Below are positions 17,648 to 27,280 of a stretch of 64,000 bases of DNA, piece by piece. Under the pieces are notes generated by a model that was not told the origin of the DNA, made no database searches, and saw only the letters and a program-made list of their open reading frames with translations. Position numbers and translations under genes: made by a program. Each line of letters opens with the position of its first letter. Positions within the stretch are counted from its first letter, which is position 1. The stretch lies in assembly GCF_018131015.1 (NCBI RefSeq), contig NZ_JAFCJJ010000026.1, positions 22,791-86,790 on the forward strand, read 5' to 3'. This DNA is from Bradyrhizobium diazoefficiens (lineage in GTDB: Bacteria > Pseudomonadota > Alphaproteobacteria > Rhizobiales > Xanthobacteraceae).

Positions 17648-18436
17648 CTAGGCGATAGTATTGACGATACCGCCCTCGGCCCGCAGCGCCGCGCCGTTGG
17701 TGGCGGACGCCTGCTTCGAGGCGACATAGACCACCATGTTGGCGATCTCGTCGACGCTGGCAAAGCGCTGCAACAGCGAACTCGGGCGGTGCTGTTTGAC
17801 GAAATTGGCCGCGGCTTCGTCCACCGACTGGCCGTTCTGCCTGGCGAGGTCCTTCACAAAGGTCTCGACGCCTTCCGACATGGTCGGGCCCGGCAGCACG
17901 GAGTTGACGGTGACGCCGGTGCCGCCAGTGAGCTGCGCCAGCCCGCGCGCGACCGAGAGCTGGGCCGTTTTGGTCATGCCGTAATGGATCATCTCGACAG
18001 GAATGTTCAATCCGGATTCCGAGGAGATGAAGACGACGCGGCCCCAGTTGCGCTCGAGCATGCCCTTCATGTAGGCGCGCGACAACCGCACGCCGCTCAT
18101 GACGTTGACCTCGAAGAAGCGCGTCCAGTCCTCGTCGGGAATATCGAAGAAATCCTTCGGCTCGAAGATGCCGGCGTTGTTGACGAGGATGTCGACCTCG
18201 GGAAGTGCCGACACCAGGGCCTTGCAGCCCGCAGCGGTCGAGATGTCGGCGGCGATGCCGCGCACCTTGGCCCCTGCCCCTTCCAGCTTGCGCACGGCCG
18301 CATCGACCTTGTCCTGGCCGCGCCCGTTGATCACGACGCTGGCGCCCGACCCGGCAAGGCCCTTTGCGATGGCATGGCCGATGCCGGCGGTCGAGCCGGT
18401 CACGAGGGCGGTCTTTCCGGAAAGGTCGATGTTCAT
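17648..18436 (-). CDS. Short-chain dehydrogenase/reductase (SDR)
   Basis: The 262-residue protein is a classical SDR. The cofactor motif TGSTAGIG lies at 14-21, the NNAG motif is in VDILVNNAGIF, and the active site is a Ser in FISSESGL with YGMTK further on. It probably oxidises or reduces a small alcohol or ketone with NAD(P). It lies upstream of hisC by 28 bp. Nothing in the sequence identifies the substrate. Confidence 0.92.
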   Translation of the reverse strand: MNIDLSGKTALVTGSTAGIGHAIAKGLAGSGASVVINGRGQDKVDAAVRKLEGAGAKVRGIAADISTAAGCKALVSALPEVDILVNNAGIFEPKDFFDIPDEDWTRFFEVNVMSGVRLSRAYMKGMLERNWGRVVFISSESGLNIPVEMIHYGMTKTAQLSVARGLAQLTGGTGVTVNSVLPGPTMSEGVETFVKDLARQNGQSVDEAAANFVKQHRPSSLLQRFASVDEIANMVVYVASKQASATNGAALRAEGGIVNTIA

Positions 18437-18528
18437 GCGTCAACTCCATTTGAGGCTGACGCAGATATCGTGCGCTGCCGGCCTGATGGCAATCGGAGCT
18501 CACCGATGCGTGAGCCCCGAGCATGGGC

Positions 18529-19035
18529 TTATTTCTGCTGAGCCGCGGCCTGCATCGCCTTCCAGTCGAACTTGTCGGCCAGTGCGAGCGCTTCGGCTTC
18601 AGCCATCCCTTCATAGGTGAAGTTGAACATGGCGTTCTTGTCGAGCGCGACGATCAGGCTGCCCGACTTGTCCTTGCTGTTATAGGCCTTCAACGCCGGC
18701 ATGCCACGCAGCGTCGTCGTGACCATGTGCCCGTCCGGGGTTTGCAGGTTCATCCCGCTCTGGATCGGCGCCAACGCGCCCTCGGCGCTCTGGCCGACCA
18801 TGACGATGGCATGCACCTTGGCGCCGCCGCGCTCGTAGTCCCGAGTCGCCGTGGTCATGCTCGTCCCGGACATCTGCATGGACATGCCGTCCGCCTTCTG
18901 GCCCTGCCATCCGCCGAGGTCGACCAGAAGCGGCAGGAAGCGCTGGAACGGTTGATCGGCTCGGGCGAGGCCGATCGGCAGGATCATCGCAAACGCCAAA
19001 GCGATGACGGACATCGTGGTACGCGGCTTGAACAT
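18529..19035 (-). CDS. Small secreted protein of unknown function
   Basis: The 168-residue product has a signal peptide (MFKPRTTMSVIALAFAMILP...ARA, about 26 residues) and a soluble mature domain with LLVDLGGWQGQKADGMSMQM and repeated beta segments. It is rich in Met and Gly and has no cysteine pair or known catalytic motif. The start at 19035 is chosen because it begins the signal peptide and has a G-rich ribosome-binding site (GGGGGAAACG) right before it. It follows the diheme cytochrome gene on the same strand by 131 bp, so a shared periplasmic role is possible but unproven. Confidence 0.78.
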   Translation of the reverse strand: MFKPRTTMSVIALAFAMILPIGLARADQPFQRFLPLLVDLGGWQGQKADGMSMQMSGTSMTTATRDYERGGAKVHAIVMVGQSAEGALAPIQSGMNLQTPDGHMVTTTLRGMPALKAYNSKDKSGSLIVALDKNAMFNFTYEGMAEAEALALADKFDWKAMQAAAQQK

Positions 19036-19166
19036 CGTTTCCCCCAGAGGTTGAACGCAGGAGGATAGAGTTCCATTCGTGGCGCGACAAGGGCGGCCCG
19101 GCCCTGGCAACGCCCCCCGGGCGGTTCTCCCGGGCGACGTCATGAAAAACGCCGCCCCGGGGAAGT

Positions 19167-20006
19167 TTATTTCCGCGGCGGCAGCGTCCTGACAAACGCA
19201 ATGATGGCATCGAGGTCCTGCGCCGTCATGCTCGCGTAGGCAGAATAGGCCATCGGCGGCTTGAGCTTGCGCCCGTCGCGCGCGATGCCCTGCGTGATCG
19301 CGCGCTTGATCTCGTCGTCGCTCCATTGGCCGAGGCCCGCTGCGGGATCGGAGGTGATGTTGGCGGAGACGGATTCACCCCACGGCCCCCTGAAGGTCCG
19401 GCCGCCCTTACCGCTCGCGCCGGTGAAATCGTGCACCGCGCTTGGGCCTTCCGGCGTGTGACATTCCAGGCAATGGGCGATGGTGAGGAGATAGCGGCCG
19501 CGCGCGAGCTTGTCGGACATCTCGGCATCGGCTGCCTGCTTGCCGGCATAGGCCGGGATCTCCGGCTTCAGCGCGATCCTGTATTCCGGCGCCGGCGTCT
19601 CGTGGCGCACGGACGGCACCGAACGCAGATAGGCCGTGAGCGCATCGAGATCGCGCACCGTGAGCACCGTGTAGAATGCGGTCGGCATGATCGGCGCGAC
19701 CCGGGTCCCGTTCGGCCGGACGCCGCTGACGAGAAACCGCTTCAGCTCGGCATCGCTCCAGTTGCCGATGCCGGTGTCCTTGTCCGGCGTGATGTTGGAG
19801 CCGGTTACCTTGAAGGCGGGCTCATCAAAAATCTGGCTACCGCCGGACAATGCGCGCGAGAGATCGAGGCCTTGCGGCCCGCGCGGGGTGTGGCAGTTGT
19901 GACAGACCATCACGCTGTTGACGAGATAGGCGCCGCGCTCGATCGGCGTCTCGCCTGCGGCCGGCGACGCCAGCAGCGTCAGCGCAATCCCAAACACAAT
20001 CCGCAT
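19167..20006 (-). CDS. Periplasmic diheme cytochrome c
   Basis: The 279-residue protein has a signal peptide (about 1-18, ending SPAAG) and two c-type heme sites: CHNCH at 35-39 and CLECH at 179-183. Methionines that could be the sixth ligands lie in VAPIMPTAFY (Met108) and LKPPMAYSAY. The two halves repeat each other (NITPDKDTGIGNWSDAELKR and NITSDPAAGLGQWSDDEIKR), showing an internal duplication. This pattern matches cytochrome subunits that take electrons from periplasmic dehydrogenases. No dehydrogenase lies beside it here, so the donor is unknown. The start at 20006 begins the signal peptide. Confidence 0.9.
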   Translation of the reverse strand: MRIVFGIALTLLASPAAGETPIERGAYLVNSVMVCHNCHTPRGPQGLDLSRALSGGSQIFDEPAFKVTGSNITPDKDTGIGNWSDAELKRFLVSGVRPNGTRVAPIMPTAFYTVLTVRDLDALTAYLRSVPSVRHETPAPEYRIALKPEIPAYAGKQAADAEMSDKLARGRYLLTIAHCLECHTPEGPSAVHDFTGASGKGGRTFRGPWGESVSANITSDPAAGLGQWSDDEIKRAITQGIARDGRKLKPPMAYSAYASMTAQDLDAIIAFVRTLPPRK

Positions 20007-20074
20007 CAGAGCCCCCCGGCCGGAATCGCACTCAACACAACGATCATGCGCGGCATGAGATATCGCCGCGCCAT

Positions 20075-20104
20075 ACAAAAAAGCGGCGCCCAGGGGCGCC
20101 GCTT
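20075..20104 (-). terminator. Intrinsic terminator of the ribosomal/rpoA operon
   Basis: On the minus strand AAGCGGCGCC-CCTG-GGCGCCGCTT forms a perfect 10-bp stem with a 4-base loop and runs into a stretch of T residues. It lies 22 bp after the rplQ stop codon and ends the long str-S10-spc-alpha block. Confidence 0.92.
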
Positions 20105-20126
20105 TCGAAACTCAGTGCCTGCCGGC

Positions 20127-20543
20127 TTACGCCGCCTCGGCTTCCTTCTCCTGCACCGGACCGGAGTCCTGGCCCTTGGCATCGACGTCGCGATCGACGA
20201 ACTCGATCACGGCCATCGGAGCGTTGTCGCCGTAGCGGAAACCGGCCTTGATGATGCGGGTGTAGCCGCCCTGGCGGTCCTTGTAGCGGGTGGCGAGCGT
20301 GTCGAACAGCTTCTTGACCATGTCGACGTCGCGCAGCTCCGAGATCGCCTGGCGGCGCAGCGACAGGCCACCCTTCTTGCCGAGGGTGACGAGCTTCTCC
20401 ACGATCGGGCGGAGCTCCTTGGCCTTCGGCAGCGTGGTGACGATCTGCTCGTGCTTGATCAGCGAGGCCGCCATGTTGGCGAACATCGCCTTGCGGTGCT
20501 CGGCGGTGCGATTGAGCTTCCGATGAACCTTGCCGTGACGCAT
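20127..20543 (-). CDS. rplQ: 50S ribosomal protein L17
   Basis: The 138-residue protein opens with MRHGKVHRKLNRTAEHRKAM, the near-invariant L17 start, followed by VTLGKKGGLSLRRQA and GYTRIIKAGFRYGDNAPMA. L17 binds 23S rRNA near the exit tunnel. An acidic C-terminal tail of about 20 residues is longer than in E. coli and usual in alphaproteobacteria. It is the last gene of the operon, after rpoA, with a strong terminator just beyond. Confidence 0.98.
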   Translation of the reverse strand: MRHGKVHRKLNRTAEHRKAMFANMAASLIKHEQIVTTLPKAKELRPIVEKLVTLGKKGGLSLRRQAISELRDVDMVKKLFDTLATRYKDRQGGYTRIIKAGFRYGDNAPMAVIEFVDRDVDAKGQDSGPVQEKEAEAA

Positions 20544-20665
20544 GTTGCTTATTCCTTGGATTTGAACTGCCGCGATGGTTCGTCGGATCAGTTGCTCAGG
20601 TGGGCTGCCTGCGTTCGCCCATAAAAATCGCGGCCGGACAGGTCCGGCCGCGACGGTGAAGTCGA

Positions 20666-21697
<1,032 letters not shown>

Positions 21698-21811
21698 ACA
21701 GGCCAGTCAATTTGACCGTTCAAAATACTGGCGTTGGAGAAAGGCCGCAGAGCATTCGTGCGGCTTCTTGCAAAAGTCGTCGCGGGCGACGGTGGCACCC
21801 GCGACCTCGTA

Positions 21812-22201
21812 TCAAACGCGCCGACGCTTGCGGGGACGGCAGCCGTTGTGCGGGATCGTGGTCACGTCGCGGATCGAGGTGACGGTGAAGCCCGCGGCCT
21901 GCAGCGCGCGCAGCGCCGACTCGCGGCCCGAACCGGGGCCGGCGACCTCGACTTCCAGCGTGCGCATGCCGTGCTCCTGCGCCTTCTTGGACACGTCCTC
22001 GGCGGCAACCTGCGCGGCGTACGGGGTCGACTTGCGCGAGCCCTTGAAGCCCATCGTGCCGGCGGAGGACCAGGCAATCGTGTTGCCCTGCGCGTCGGTG
22101 ATGGTGATGGTCGTGTTGTTGAACGACGAGTTCACATGCGCCACGCCGGAGGCGATGTTCTTGCGCTCACGACGGCGAACGCGGGTGGCTTCCTTGCCCA
22201 T
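21812..22201 (-). CDS. rpsK: 30S ribosomal protein S11
   Basis: The 129-residue protein contains NIASGVAHVNSSFNNTTITI and ends in RDVTTIPHNGCRPRKRRRV, the hallmark C-terminus of S11. S11 binds 16S rRNA at the platform, near the E-site mRNA path. It lies between rpsM and rpoA in the usual alpha-operon order. Confidence 0.98.
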   Translation of the reverse strand: MGKEATRVRRRERKNIASGVAHVNSSFNNTTITITDAQGNTIAWSSAGTMGFKGSRKSTPYAAQVAAEDVSKKAQEHGMRTLEVEVAGPGSGRESALRALQAAGFTVTSIRDVTTIPHNGCRPRKRRRV

Positions 22202-22324
22202 TGAGTACCTTTCCTGGAGATCTCAAACGCCGCCGTAATGCCAGCGGCTACACCTGTGGAACGAAAAGCGCGTGGCGAACGGGTCATCCCCTCTTCGCCA
22301 CACGCCGTGATCGGATTCGAAAAC

Positions 22325-22693
22325 TTACTTCTTCTTGCCGGCGATGGCCTTCGCCGGACCCTTGCGCGTACGCGCATTGGTGTGGGTCCGCTGACCGCGC
22401 ACCGGCAGGCCGCGACGATGACGCAGGCCGCGATAGCAGCCGAGGTCCATCAGACGCTTGATGTTGATGCCGACCTCACGACGCAGGTCGCCCTCGACGA
22501 GATAGTCGCGGTCGATGACTTCGCGGATCTGCAGCACTTCCGCGTCGCTGAGCTGACTGACGCGACGATCCTCGGGGATCTTCACCTTCTCGATGATGTC
22601 ACCGGCGATCTTCGGGCCGATGCCATGGATGTACTGGAGCGCGATCAGCACGCGCTTGTTGGTCGGAATGTTCACGCCGGCAATACGGGCCAC
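22325..22693 (-). CDS. rpsM: 30S ribosomal protein S13
   Basis: The 122-residue protein begins MARIAGVNIPTNKRVLIALQ and has the helix-two-turn-helix segment and the RGLRHRRGLPVRGQRTHTNA stretch, ending in a basic AKAIAGKKK tail. S13 sits in the head of the small subunit and touches the P-site tRNA and the B1 bridges. It is the first gene after adk. No rpmJ or infA lies between secY and rpsM here. Confidence 0.98.
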   Translation of the reverse strand: MARIAGVNIPTNKRVLIALQYIHGIGPKIAGDIIEKVKIPEDRRVSQLSDAEVLQIREVIDRDYLVEGDLRREVGINIKRLMDLGCYRGLRHRRGLPVRGQRTHTNARTRKGPAKAIAGKKK

Positions 22694-22880
22694 GGCCTTC
22701 TCTCCTGTTGCCGATCCCTCGTCAGGAACCGGGCTTTAAGTGCTTGGTTTCTCGGGCAGGTGTCCGCAAACGCGAACACGACGCCCACCCCTGGTCTTCC
22801 TGGGGCCCGGCATCGTTTGAAACTATCCGACTTGGATGCGGGGCTTATTAAGGGATTCAGGGGGCTTTCGTCAACCGCCG

Positions 22881-23735
22881 CTAGCGCTTGGCTCGCTTTT
22901 TCGTGACCTTTTTTGCGGCCTTTTTGGTACCCTTTTTGACCGCCTTCCTGGCGGTCTTTTTGGCCCCCTTCTTGCCGACTTTCTTGCCGGTTTTCTTGGC
23001 CGCCTTCTGGGCACCCTTCACGGCCTTCTTGCCAGTCTTTTTCGCGGTTTTGGCCGGTTTAGCGGCCTTTTTGGCTGCTTTCGCCGGCTTTTTGGTCGTT
23101 TTCGTCGCCGCCTTGGCCGCGCTTCGGGCATGCGTCCTGGGCTCGACCGCTCCGAGCGCCAGGAGCTGGCGGTGGATGGCGCCGGTGACCTCGTCGATGG
23201 CCATCATACCGTCGATGGTGGAGAGCTTGCGCCGCTCGGAATAGTAGTGAATCAGCGGTTCCGTCTGGCTGCGGTAGCTGGCGAGTCGCTTGGTCAGGAC
23301 CTCCGGGGTGTCGTCGACCCGGACCTCCTCCCCGCGCTCCCGCATCTGGGCGACGCGAGTCTCGACGCGGGAGAGCAGCGCGCTCTCGTTGACACGGAGC
23401 TCGACCACGGCGTCGAGCTTCAGCCGCTTGTGCCGGAGCAGATCATCCAGCGCCTCCGCCTGCGGCACCGTGCGGGGGAAGCCGTCCAGGATGAAGCCAT
23501 TTTTGGCGTCGGGCTGGTCGATCCGGTCCGAGATGATTCCGACGACGACCTCGTCGGGCACGAGCCCGCCGCTGGCCATGATCTCCTTGGCCTTCAGGCC
23601 GACCGGCGTCCCCGCCGCAACAGCTGCGCGCAACATCTCGCCGGTCGAGAGCTGGACGATGCCATAGCGCTGCACCAGCCGCTGCGCCTGGGTCCCCTTG
23701 CCTGACCCCGGCGGTCCCAGAAGGATAATTCTCAT
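22881..23735 (-). CDS. adk: Adenylate kinase with a long lysine/alanine-rich C-terminal tail
   Basis: The 284-residue protein has a normal adenylate kinase core (about 1-195). The P-loop is GPPGSGKGTQAQ (7-18), the AMP-binding region has LSTGEMLRAAV, and FILDGFPRTVPQAEAL follows. The LID is the short form without a zinc finger. It makes ADP from ATP and AMP. From about residue 200 it carries an 84-residue tail of repeated AAKK/TGKK-like units containing 33 lysines, like a histone-H1/HU-type DNA- or RNA-binding tail. The start at 23735 puts the P-loop strand at the N-terminus. It sits between secY and rpsM as usual. The 265-bp gap to secY is the longest spacer from rpsJ to rplQ and may hold an internal promoter that I cannot place. 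Confidence 0.95.
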   Translation of the reverse strand: MRIILLGPPGSGKGTQAQRLVQRYGIVQLSTGEMLRAAVAAGTPVGLKAKEIMASGGLVPDEVVVGIISDRIDQPDAKNGFILDGFPRTVPQAEALDDLLRHKRLKLDAVVELRVNESALLSRVETRVAQMRERGEEVRVDDTPEVLTKRLASYRSQTEPLIHYYSERRKLSTIDGMMAIDEVTGAIHRQLLALGAVEPRTHARSAAKAATKTTKKPAKAAKKAAKPAKTAKKTGKKAVKGAQKAAKKTGKKVGKKGAKKTARKAVKKGTKKAAKKVTKKRAKR

Positions 23736-24000
23736 TGGCGTACGCCCCCCGGATTGGTGAGCGATAGGTCGCGCACCTGTGTTTGAAGATCGAGAATAGT
23801 GCAAACCACAATCGGCCCCGCGCCGCTACCCATATCATGGGGTGCGGGCGCAGGGCGCCAAGAAAGCTTGTGAAATCAGCGTTCGCGTCGCAACCGGGAC
23901 AGCCCTACCCGATGTGATCGGATAGCCATCGCTGCGCGTGACGAGCGCCGTGCCGTTGTGTGCGCGGCGAATCGCCGGCGCGGCGTTCGCAGGCCGCGCC

Positions 24001-25332
24001 TTAGCGGCGGCGGCCGCGCAGCTTCGACTTGCGGATCAGGCCTTCGTACTGATGGGCCAGCAGATAGCCCTGCACCTGCGCCACCGTGTCCATGGTGACG
24101 CTGACGACGATCAGCAGCGAGGTGCCGCCGAAATAGAACGGTACCGAAGCGTAGGAGATCAGGATCTCCGGGATCAGGCAGACGATCGCGAGGTAGATCG
24201 CACCGATCACGGTGATGCGCGACAGCACGTAGTCGATATATTCGGCCGTGCGCTCACCCGGACGGATGCCCGGAATGAAGCCGCCGTGCTTCTTCAGATT
24301 GTCCGCGGTCTCGGTCGGGTTGAACACGATCGCGGTGTAGAAGAACGCGAAGAACACGATCAGCGCGAGATACAGGAACAGGAACAGCGGGCGGCCGTGG
24401 CCGAGCTGGGTCGTGATCCACTGGAACCACTCCGGACCCGCGCCCGCGTTGAAGTTCGCGACCGTGGTCGGCAGCAGCAGCAGCGAGGACGCGAAGATCG
24501 GCGGGATCACGCCCGAGGTGTTGAGCTTGAGCGGCAGATGCGAGGACTGGCCCTCGAACATCTTGTTGCCGACCTGGCGCTTCGGATACTGGATCAGCAG
24601 CCGGCGCTGTGCGCGCTCGATGAACACGATGAAGGCGATCACGGCGACCGCCATCACGATGACGACGAGAATGAGGCCGGTCGACATCGCGCCCTGGCGG
24701 CCGAGCTCGAGCATGTTGGCGAGCGCCGCCGGAAGCTCGGCGACGATGCCGGACAGGATGATCAGCGAGATGCCGTTGCCGATGCCGCGCGAGGTGATCT
24801 GCTCGCCGAGCCACATCAGGAACATGGTGCCGCCGGTGAGCGTGATCGCGGTGGAGAGGCGGAAGAACAGGCCGGGGTCGCTGACGACGTTGCCGGCGCC
24901 TTCGAGACCGACCGCGATGCCATAGGACTGGAACGCGGCCAGGATCACGGTGAGATAGCGGGTGTACTGGTTCAGCGTCTTGCGGCCCGCCTCACCCTCC
25001 TTCTTCAGCGCCTCGAGCTGCGGCGAGACGGTGGTGAGGAGCTGGATGATGATCGATGCCGAGATGTACGGCATGATGTTCAGCGCGAAGATCGCCATGC
25101 GGTGAATGCCGCCGCCGGCGAACATGTTGAACATGCCGAGGATGCCGCCGGCCTGCGACTTGAACACCTGCTCCCAGATGTTGGGGTCGATGCCTGGCAG
25201 CGGAATGTAGGTTCCGAGCCGGTAGACCAGCAGCGCACCCAGGGTGAACCAGATGCGCTTCTTCAGCTCGTCGGCCTTGGCGAACGCGCCGAAATTGAGA
25301 TTGGCTGCCAGTTGTTCCGCTGCAGAGACCAT
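24001..25332 (-). CDS. secY: Preprotein translocase channel subunit SecY
   Basis: The 443-residue membrane protein has ten hydrophobic helices. Family landmarks include LLVYRLGTYIPLPGIDPNIW in the first helix region, GGIHRMAIFALNIMPYISAS, the cytosolic loop FVERAQRRLLIQYPKRQVG (here with I at the start), and PGIRPGERTAEYID. It forms the protein-conducting channel with SecE (encoded at 58943-59134) and SecG. It lies between rplO and adk, its standard place in the spc operon. Confidence 0.98.
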   Translation of the reverse strand: MVSAAEQLAANLNFGAFAKADELKKRIWFTLGALLVYRLGTYIPLPGIDPNIWEQVFKSQAGGILGMFNMFAGGGIHRMAIFALNIMPYISASIIIQLLTTVSPQLEALKKEGEAGRKTLNQYTRYLTVILAAFQSYGIAVGLEGAGNVVSDPGLFFRLSTAITLTGGTMFLMWLGEQITSRGIGNGISLIILSGIVAELPAALANMLELGRQGAMSTGLILVVIVMAVAVIAFIVFIERAQRRLLIQYPKRQVGNKMFEGQSSHLPLKLNTSGVIPPIFASSLLLLPTTVANFNAGAGPEWFQWITTQLGHGRPLFLFLYLALIVFFAFFYTAIVFNPTETADNLKKHGGFIPGIRPGERTAEYIDYVLSRITVIGAIYLAIVCLIPEILISYASVPFYFGGTSLLIVVSVTMDTVAQVQGYLLAHQYEGLIRKSKLRGRRR

Positions 25333-25482
25333 ATTGGACTTTCTCCCGCCGCCTGTTGCGCCGTCATGCCCGCGGCCGGGCTACTTGAGAGCGGACGCCG
25401 GACATTATCTGGGGCTCGGCTTCGATAAGTCCACGTCCCGCATGCGTAAAGGCCCGCGAGCCGCGGGCCAATGACGCAGATG

Positions 25483-25968
25483 TTACGCCGCCTCGCCTTC
25501 TTCCTTGGGCAGCGCGAGGATCTTGACCGAGCCGCCAGCCTTCTCGACCGCCGCGATCGCGGACTTCGAGGCGCCGTGCACCTCGATGTTGAGCTTGGAC
25601 TTGAGCTCGCCGCGGCCGAGCAGCCGCAGGCCGGCCTTGGCGCGGCGCAGCACGCCGCCCTTCACCAGAGCCTCGACGTTCACAACGCTGCCGGCGTCGA
25701 TCTTCTTGGCATCGACCGCTTCCTGGAGCCGGTCGAGATTGATCTCGGCGAACTCGACGCGGAAGATGTTGTTGAAGCCGCGCTTGGGCAGACGGCGATG
25801 CATCGGCATCTGGCCGCCTTCGAAACCCTTGATGCGCACGCCCGAACGCGCGGTCTGGCCCTTGCCGCCGCGGCCGGACTGCTTGCCCTTGCCCGATCCG
25901 ATGCCGCGGCCGACGCGCATGCGCTTCTTGCGCGAGCCGGCGTTGTCGGCGATATCGCTGAGCTTCAT
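25483..25968 (-). CDS. rplO: 50S ribosomal protein L15
   Basis: The 161-residue protein starts MKLSDIADNAGSRKKRMRVG and has GRGIGSGKGKQSGRGGKGQT, the flexible glycine-rich arm of L15 that threads into the large subunit, followed by EGGQMPMHRRLPKRGF. It is needed late in 50S assembly. It precedes secY. A palindromic repeat separates it from rpmD. Confidence 0.98.
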   Translation of the reverse strand: MKLSDIADNAGSRKKRMRVGRGIGSGKGKQSGRGGKGQTARSGVRIKGFEGGQMPMHRRLPKRGFNNIFRVEFAEINLDRLQEAVDAKKIDAGSVVNVEALVKGGVLRRAKAGLRLLGRGELKSKLNIEVHGASKSAIAAVEKAGGSVKILALPKEEGEAA

Positions 25969-25988
25969 CGCCCTTCTCCTTGTGTCTT

Positions 25989-26037
25989 GCGCATGATCCG
26001 GTCCGAAAACCGGTGTCCACTTTTCGGGATCATGCGC
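25989..26037. repeat. Interspersed palindromic element between rplO and rpmD
   Basis: GCGCATGATCC (25989-25999) and GGATCATGCGC (26027-26037) are perfect 11-bp inverted arms around a core with its own CCGGTCCGAAAACCGG-like symmetry. The transcript would form a long hairpin inside the spc operon. From memory, GCATGATCCGG...AAAACCGG...GATCATGC elements are widespread in Bradyrhizobium and relatives. The position, between two ribosomal protein genes, is noteworthy. Confidence 0.85.
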
Positions 26038-26043
26038 CCTGTT

Positions 26044-26238
26044 TTACTTCTCGTCGACGATGCGGACGAGATGGTGAACCTTCTCGATCATGCCGCGCAC
26101 CGCCGGGGTATCCGGCAATTCGCTGGTGCGGCCGATCTTGTTGAGCTTGAGCCCGATCAGCGTCGAACGCTGCGAGTGATGGCGGCGGATCGCGCTGCCG
26201 GTCTGCTCGAGCTTGATCGTCTTGGCGGCCTTGGCCAT
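26044..26238 (-). CDS. rpmD: 50S ribosomal protein L30
   Basis: The 64-residue protein has TIKLEQTGSAIRRHHSQRST and LIGLKLNKIGRTSELPDTPA followed by VRGMIEKVHHLV, the compact L30 pattern. Length is normal for the family. It lies 24 bp after rpsE and just before the palindromic element that separates it from rplO. Confidence 0.97.
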   Translation of the reverse strand: MAKAAKTIKLEQTGSAIRRHHSQRSTLIGLKLNKIGRTSELPDTPAVRGMIEKVHHLVRIVDEK

Positions 26239-26262
26239 GGGAGTCTACTCCGAAAGCTTCCG

Positions 26263-26859
26263 TTAGTCGGCAGCCGCCTCGGCATCGCCGCCGATACGGC
26301 GGGACTGCAGAGTGGACACCTTGATGTTGCGGCGGGCTGCGACCGAACGCGGCGAATCCTGGTGCTTCAACGCGTCGAAGGTCGCGCGCACCATGTTGTA
26401 CGGGTTCGACGAGCCGATCGACTTCGCCACCACGTCCTGGACGCCGAGCGTCTCGAACACGGCGCGCATCGGACCGCCGGCGATGATGCCGGTACCGGCC
26501 GGGGCGGCACGCAGGTAGACACGGCCCGCGCCATGACGGCCGGCGATGTCGTGATGAAGCGTGCGGCCCTCGCGCAGCGAGACCCGGGTCAGGTTGCGCT
26601 TGGCGGACTCGGTCGCTTTCCGGATCGCCTCAGGCACCTCGCGCGCCTTGCCGTGACCGAAGCCGGCGCGGCCCTTCTGATCGCCGATCACGACCAGCGC
26701 TGCGAAACCGAAGCGCTTGCCGCCCTTGACGACCTTGGCCACGCGATTGATGTGGACGAGCTTGTCGACGAACTCGCTGTCGCGCTCCTCGCGCTCCTTG
26801 CGCTCACGTCCGCCGCCGCGTTGATCGCGTCCACCACGTTGTTCGCGTTCAGCTACCAT
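26263..26859 (-). CDS. rpsE: 30S ribosomal protein S5
   Basis: The 198-residue protein has a basic Arg/Gly/Glu-rich N-terminal extension (about 1-28) before the double-stranded RNA-binding domain (DKLVHINRVAKVVKGGKRFG, FAALVVIGDQKGRAGFGHGK). The C-terminal domain contains GTGIIAGGPMRAVFETLGVQ. S5 helps decoding accuracy at the mRNA entry site. The extension makes it longer than E. coli S5 (about 167 residues). It is followed closely by rpmD. Confidence 0.98.
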   Translation of the reverse strand: MVAEREQRGGRDQRGGGRERKEREERDSEFVDKLVHINRVAKVVKGGKRFGFAALVVIGDQKGRAGFGHGKAREVPEAIRKATESAKRNLTRVSLREGRTLHHDIAGRHGAGRVYLRAAPAGTGIIAGGPMRAVFETLGVQDVVAKSIGSSNPYNMVRATFDALKHQDSPRSVAARRNIKVSTLQSRRIGGDAEAAAD

Positions 26860-26906
26860 GGTTTTTCCAATCCTTCAGAGGCTTACGCCTCAATCCTCAA
26901 ATTCCG

Positions 26907-27269
26907 TTAGAAGCTCAGCCCGCTCTCACGCGCGGCGTCGGCAAGAGCCTTGACGCGCCCGTGGTAGAGGTAGCTGCCGCGATCGAACACGACTTCCTTG
27001 ACGCCCTTCTCGGCGGCGCGCTGGGCCAGCAGCTTGCCGACCGCCTTCGCAGCATCGATGTCGGCGCCGGTCTTGCCGCCGTCGCGCATCGACTTCTCGA
27101 GCGACGAGGCGGAGGCCAGCGTCTCGCCCTTCAGGTCGTCGATGACCTGGGCGTAGATGTGCTTGGACGAGCGGAACACCGACAGGCGCGGGCGGCCACC
27201 ACCGGAGCGGCGCAGCTTCAGCCGCACACTCCGCTTGCGCCGGGCATTCGTAACCTTGGCTTTGGACAT
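26907..27269 (-). CDS. rplR: 50S ribosomal protein L18
   Basis: The 120-residue protein has RKRSVRLKLRRSGGGRPRLS, VFRSSKHIYAQVIDD and a C-terminal VKEVVFDRGSYLYHGRVKAL, all L18 landmarks. L18 carries 5S rRNA into the large subunit together with L5. It lies 11 bp after rplF on the same transcript and before rpsE. Confidence 0.98.
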   Translation of the reverse strand: MSKAKVTNARRKRSVRLKLRRSGGGRPRLSVFRSSKHIYAQVIDDLKGETLASASSLEKSMRDGGKTGADIDAAKAVGKLLAQRAAEKGVKEVVFDRGSYLYHGRVKALADAARESGLSF

Positions 27270-27280
27270 GACCCGCTCCG

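Noticed and set aside
22694..24000. Missing rpmJ or infA near secY/adk
   Set aside because: I looked for a short cysteine-rich L36 frame and found none; absence at this place is common in alphaproteobacteria and not an anomaly.
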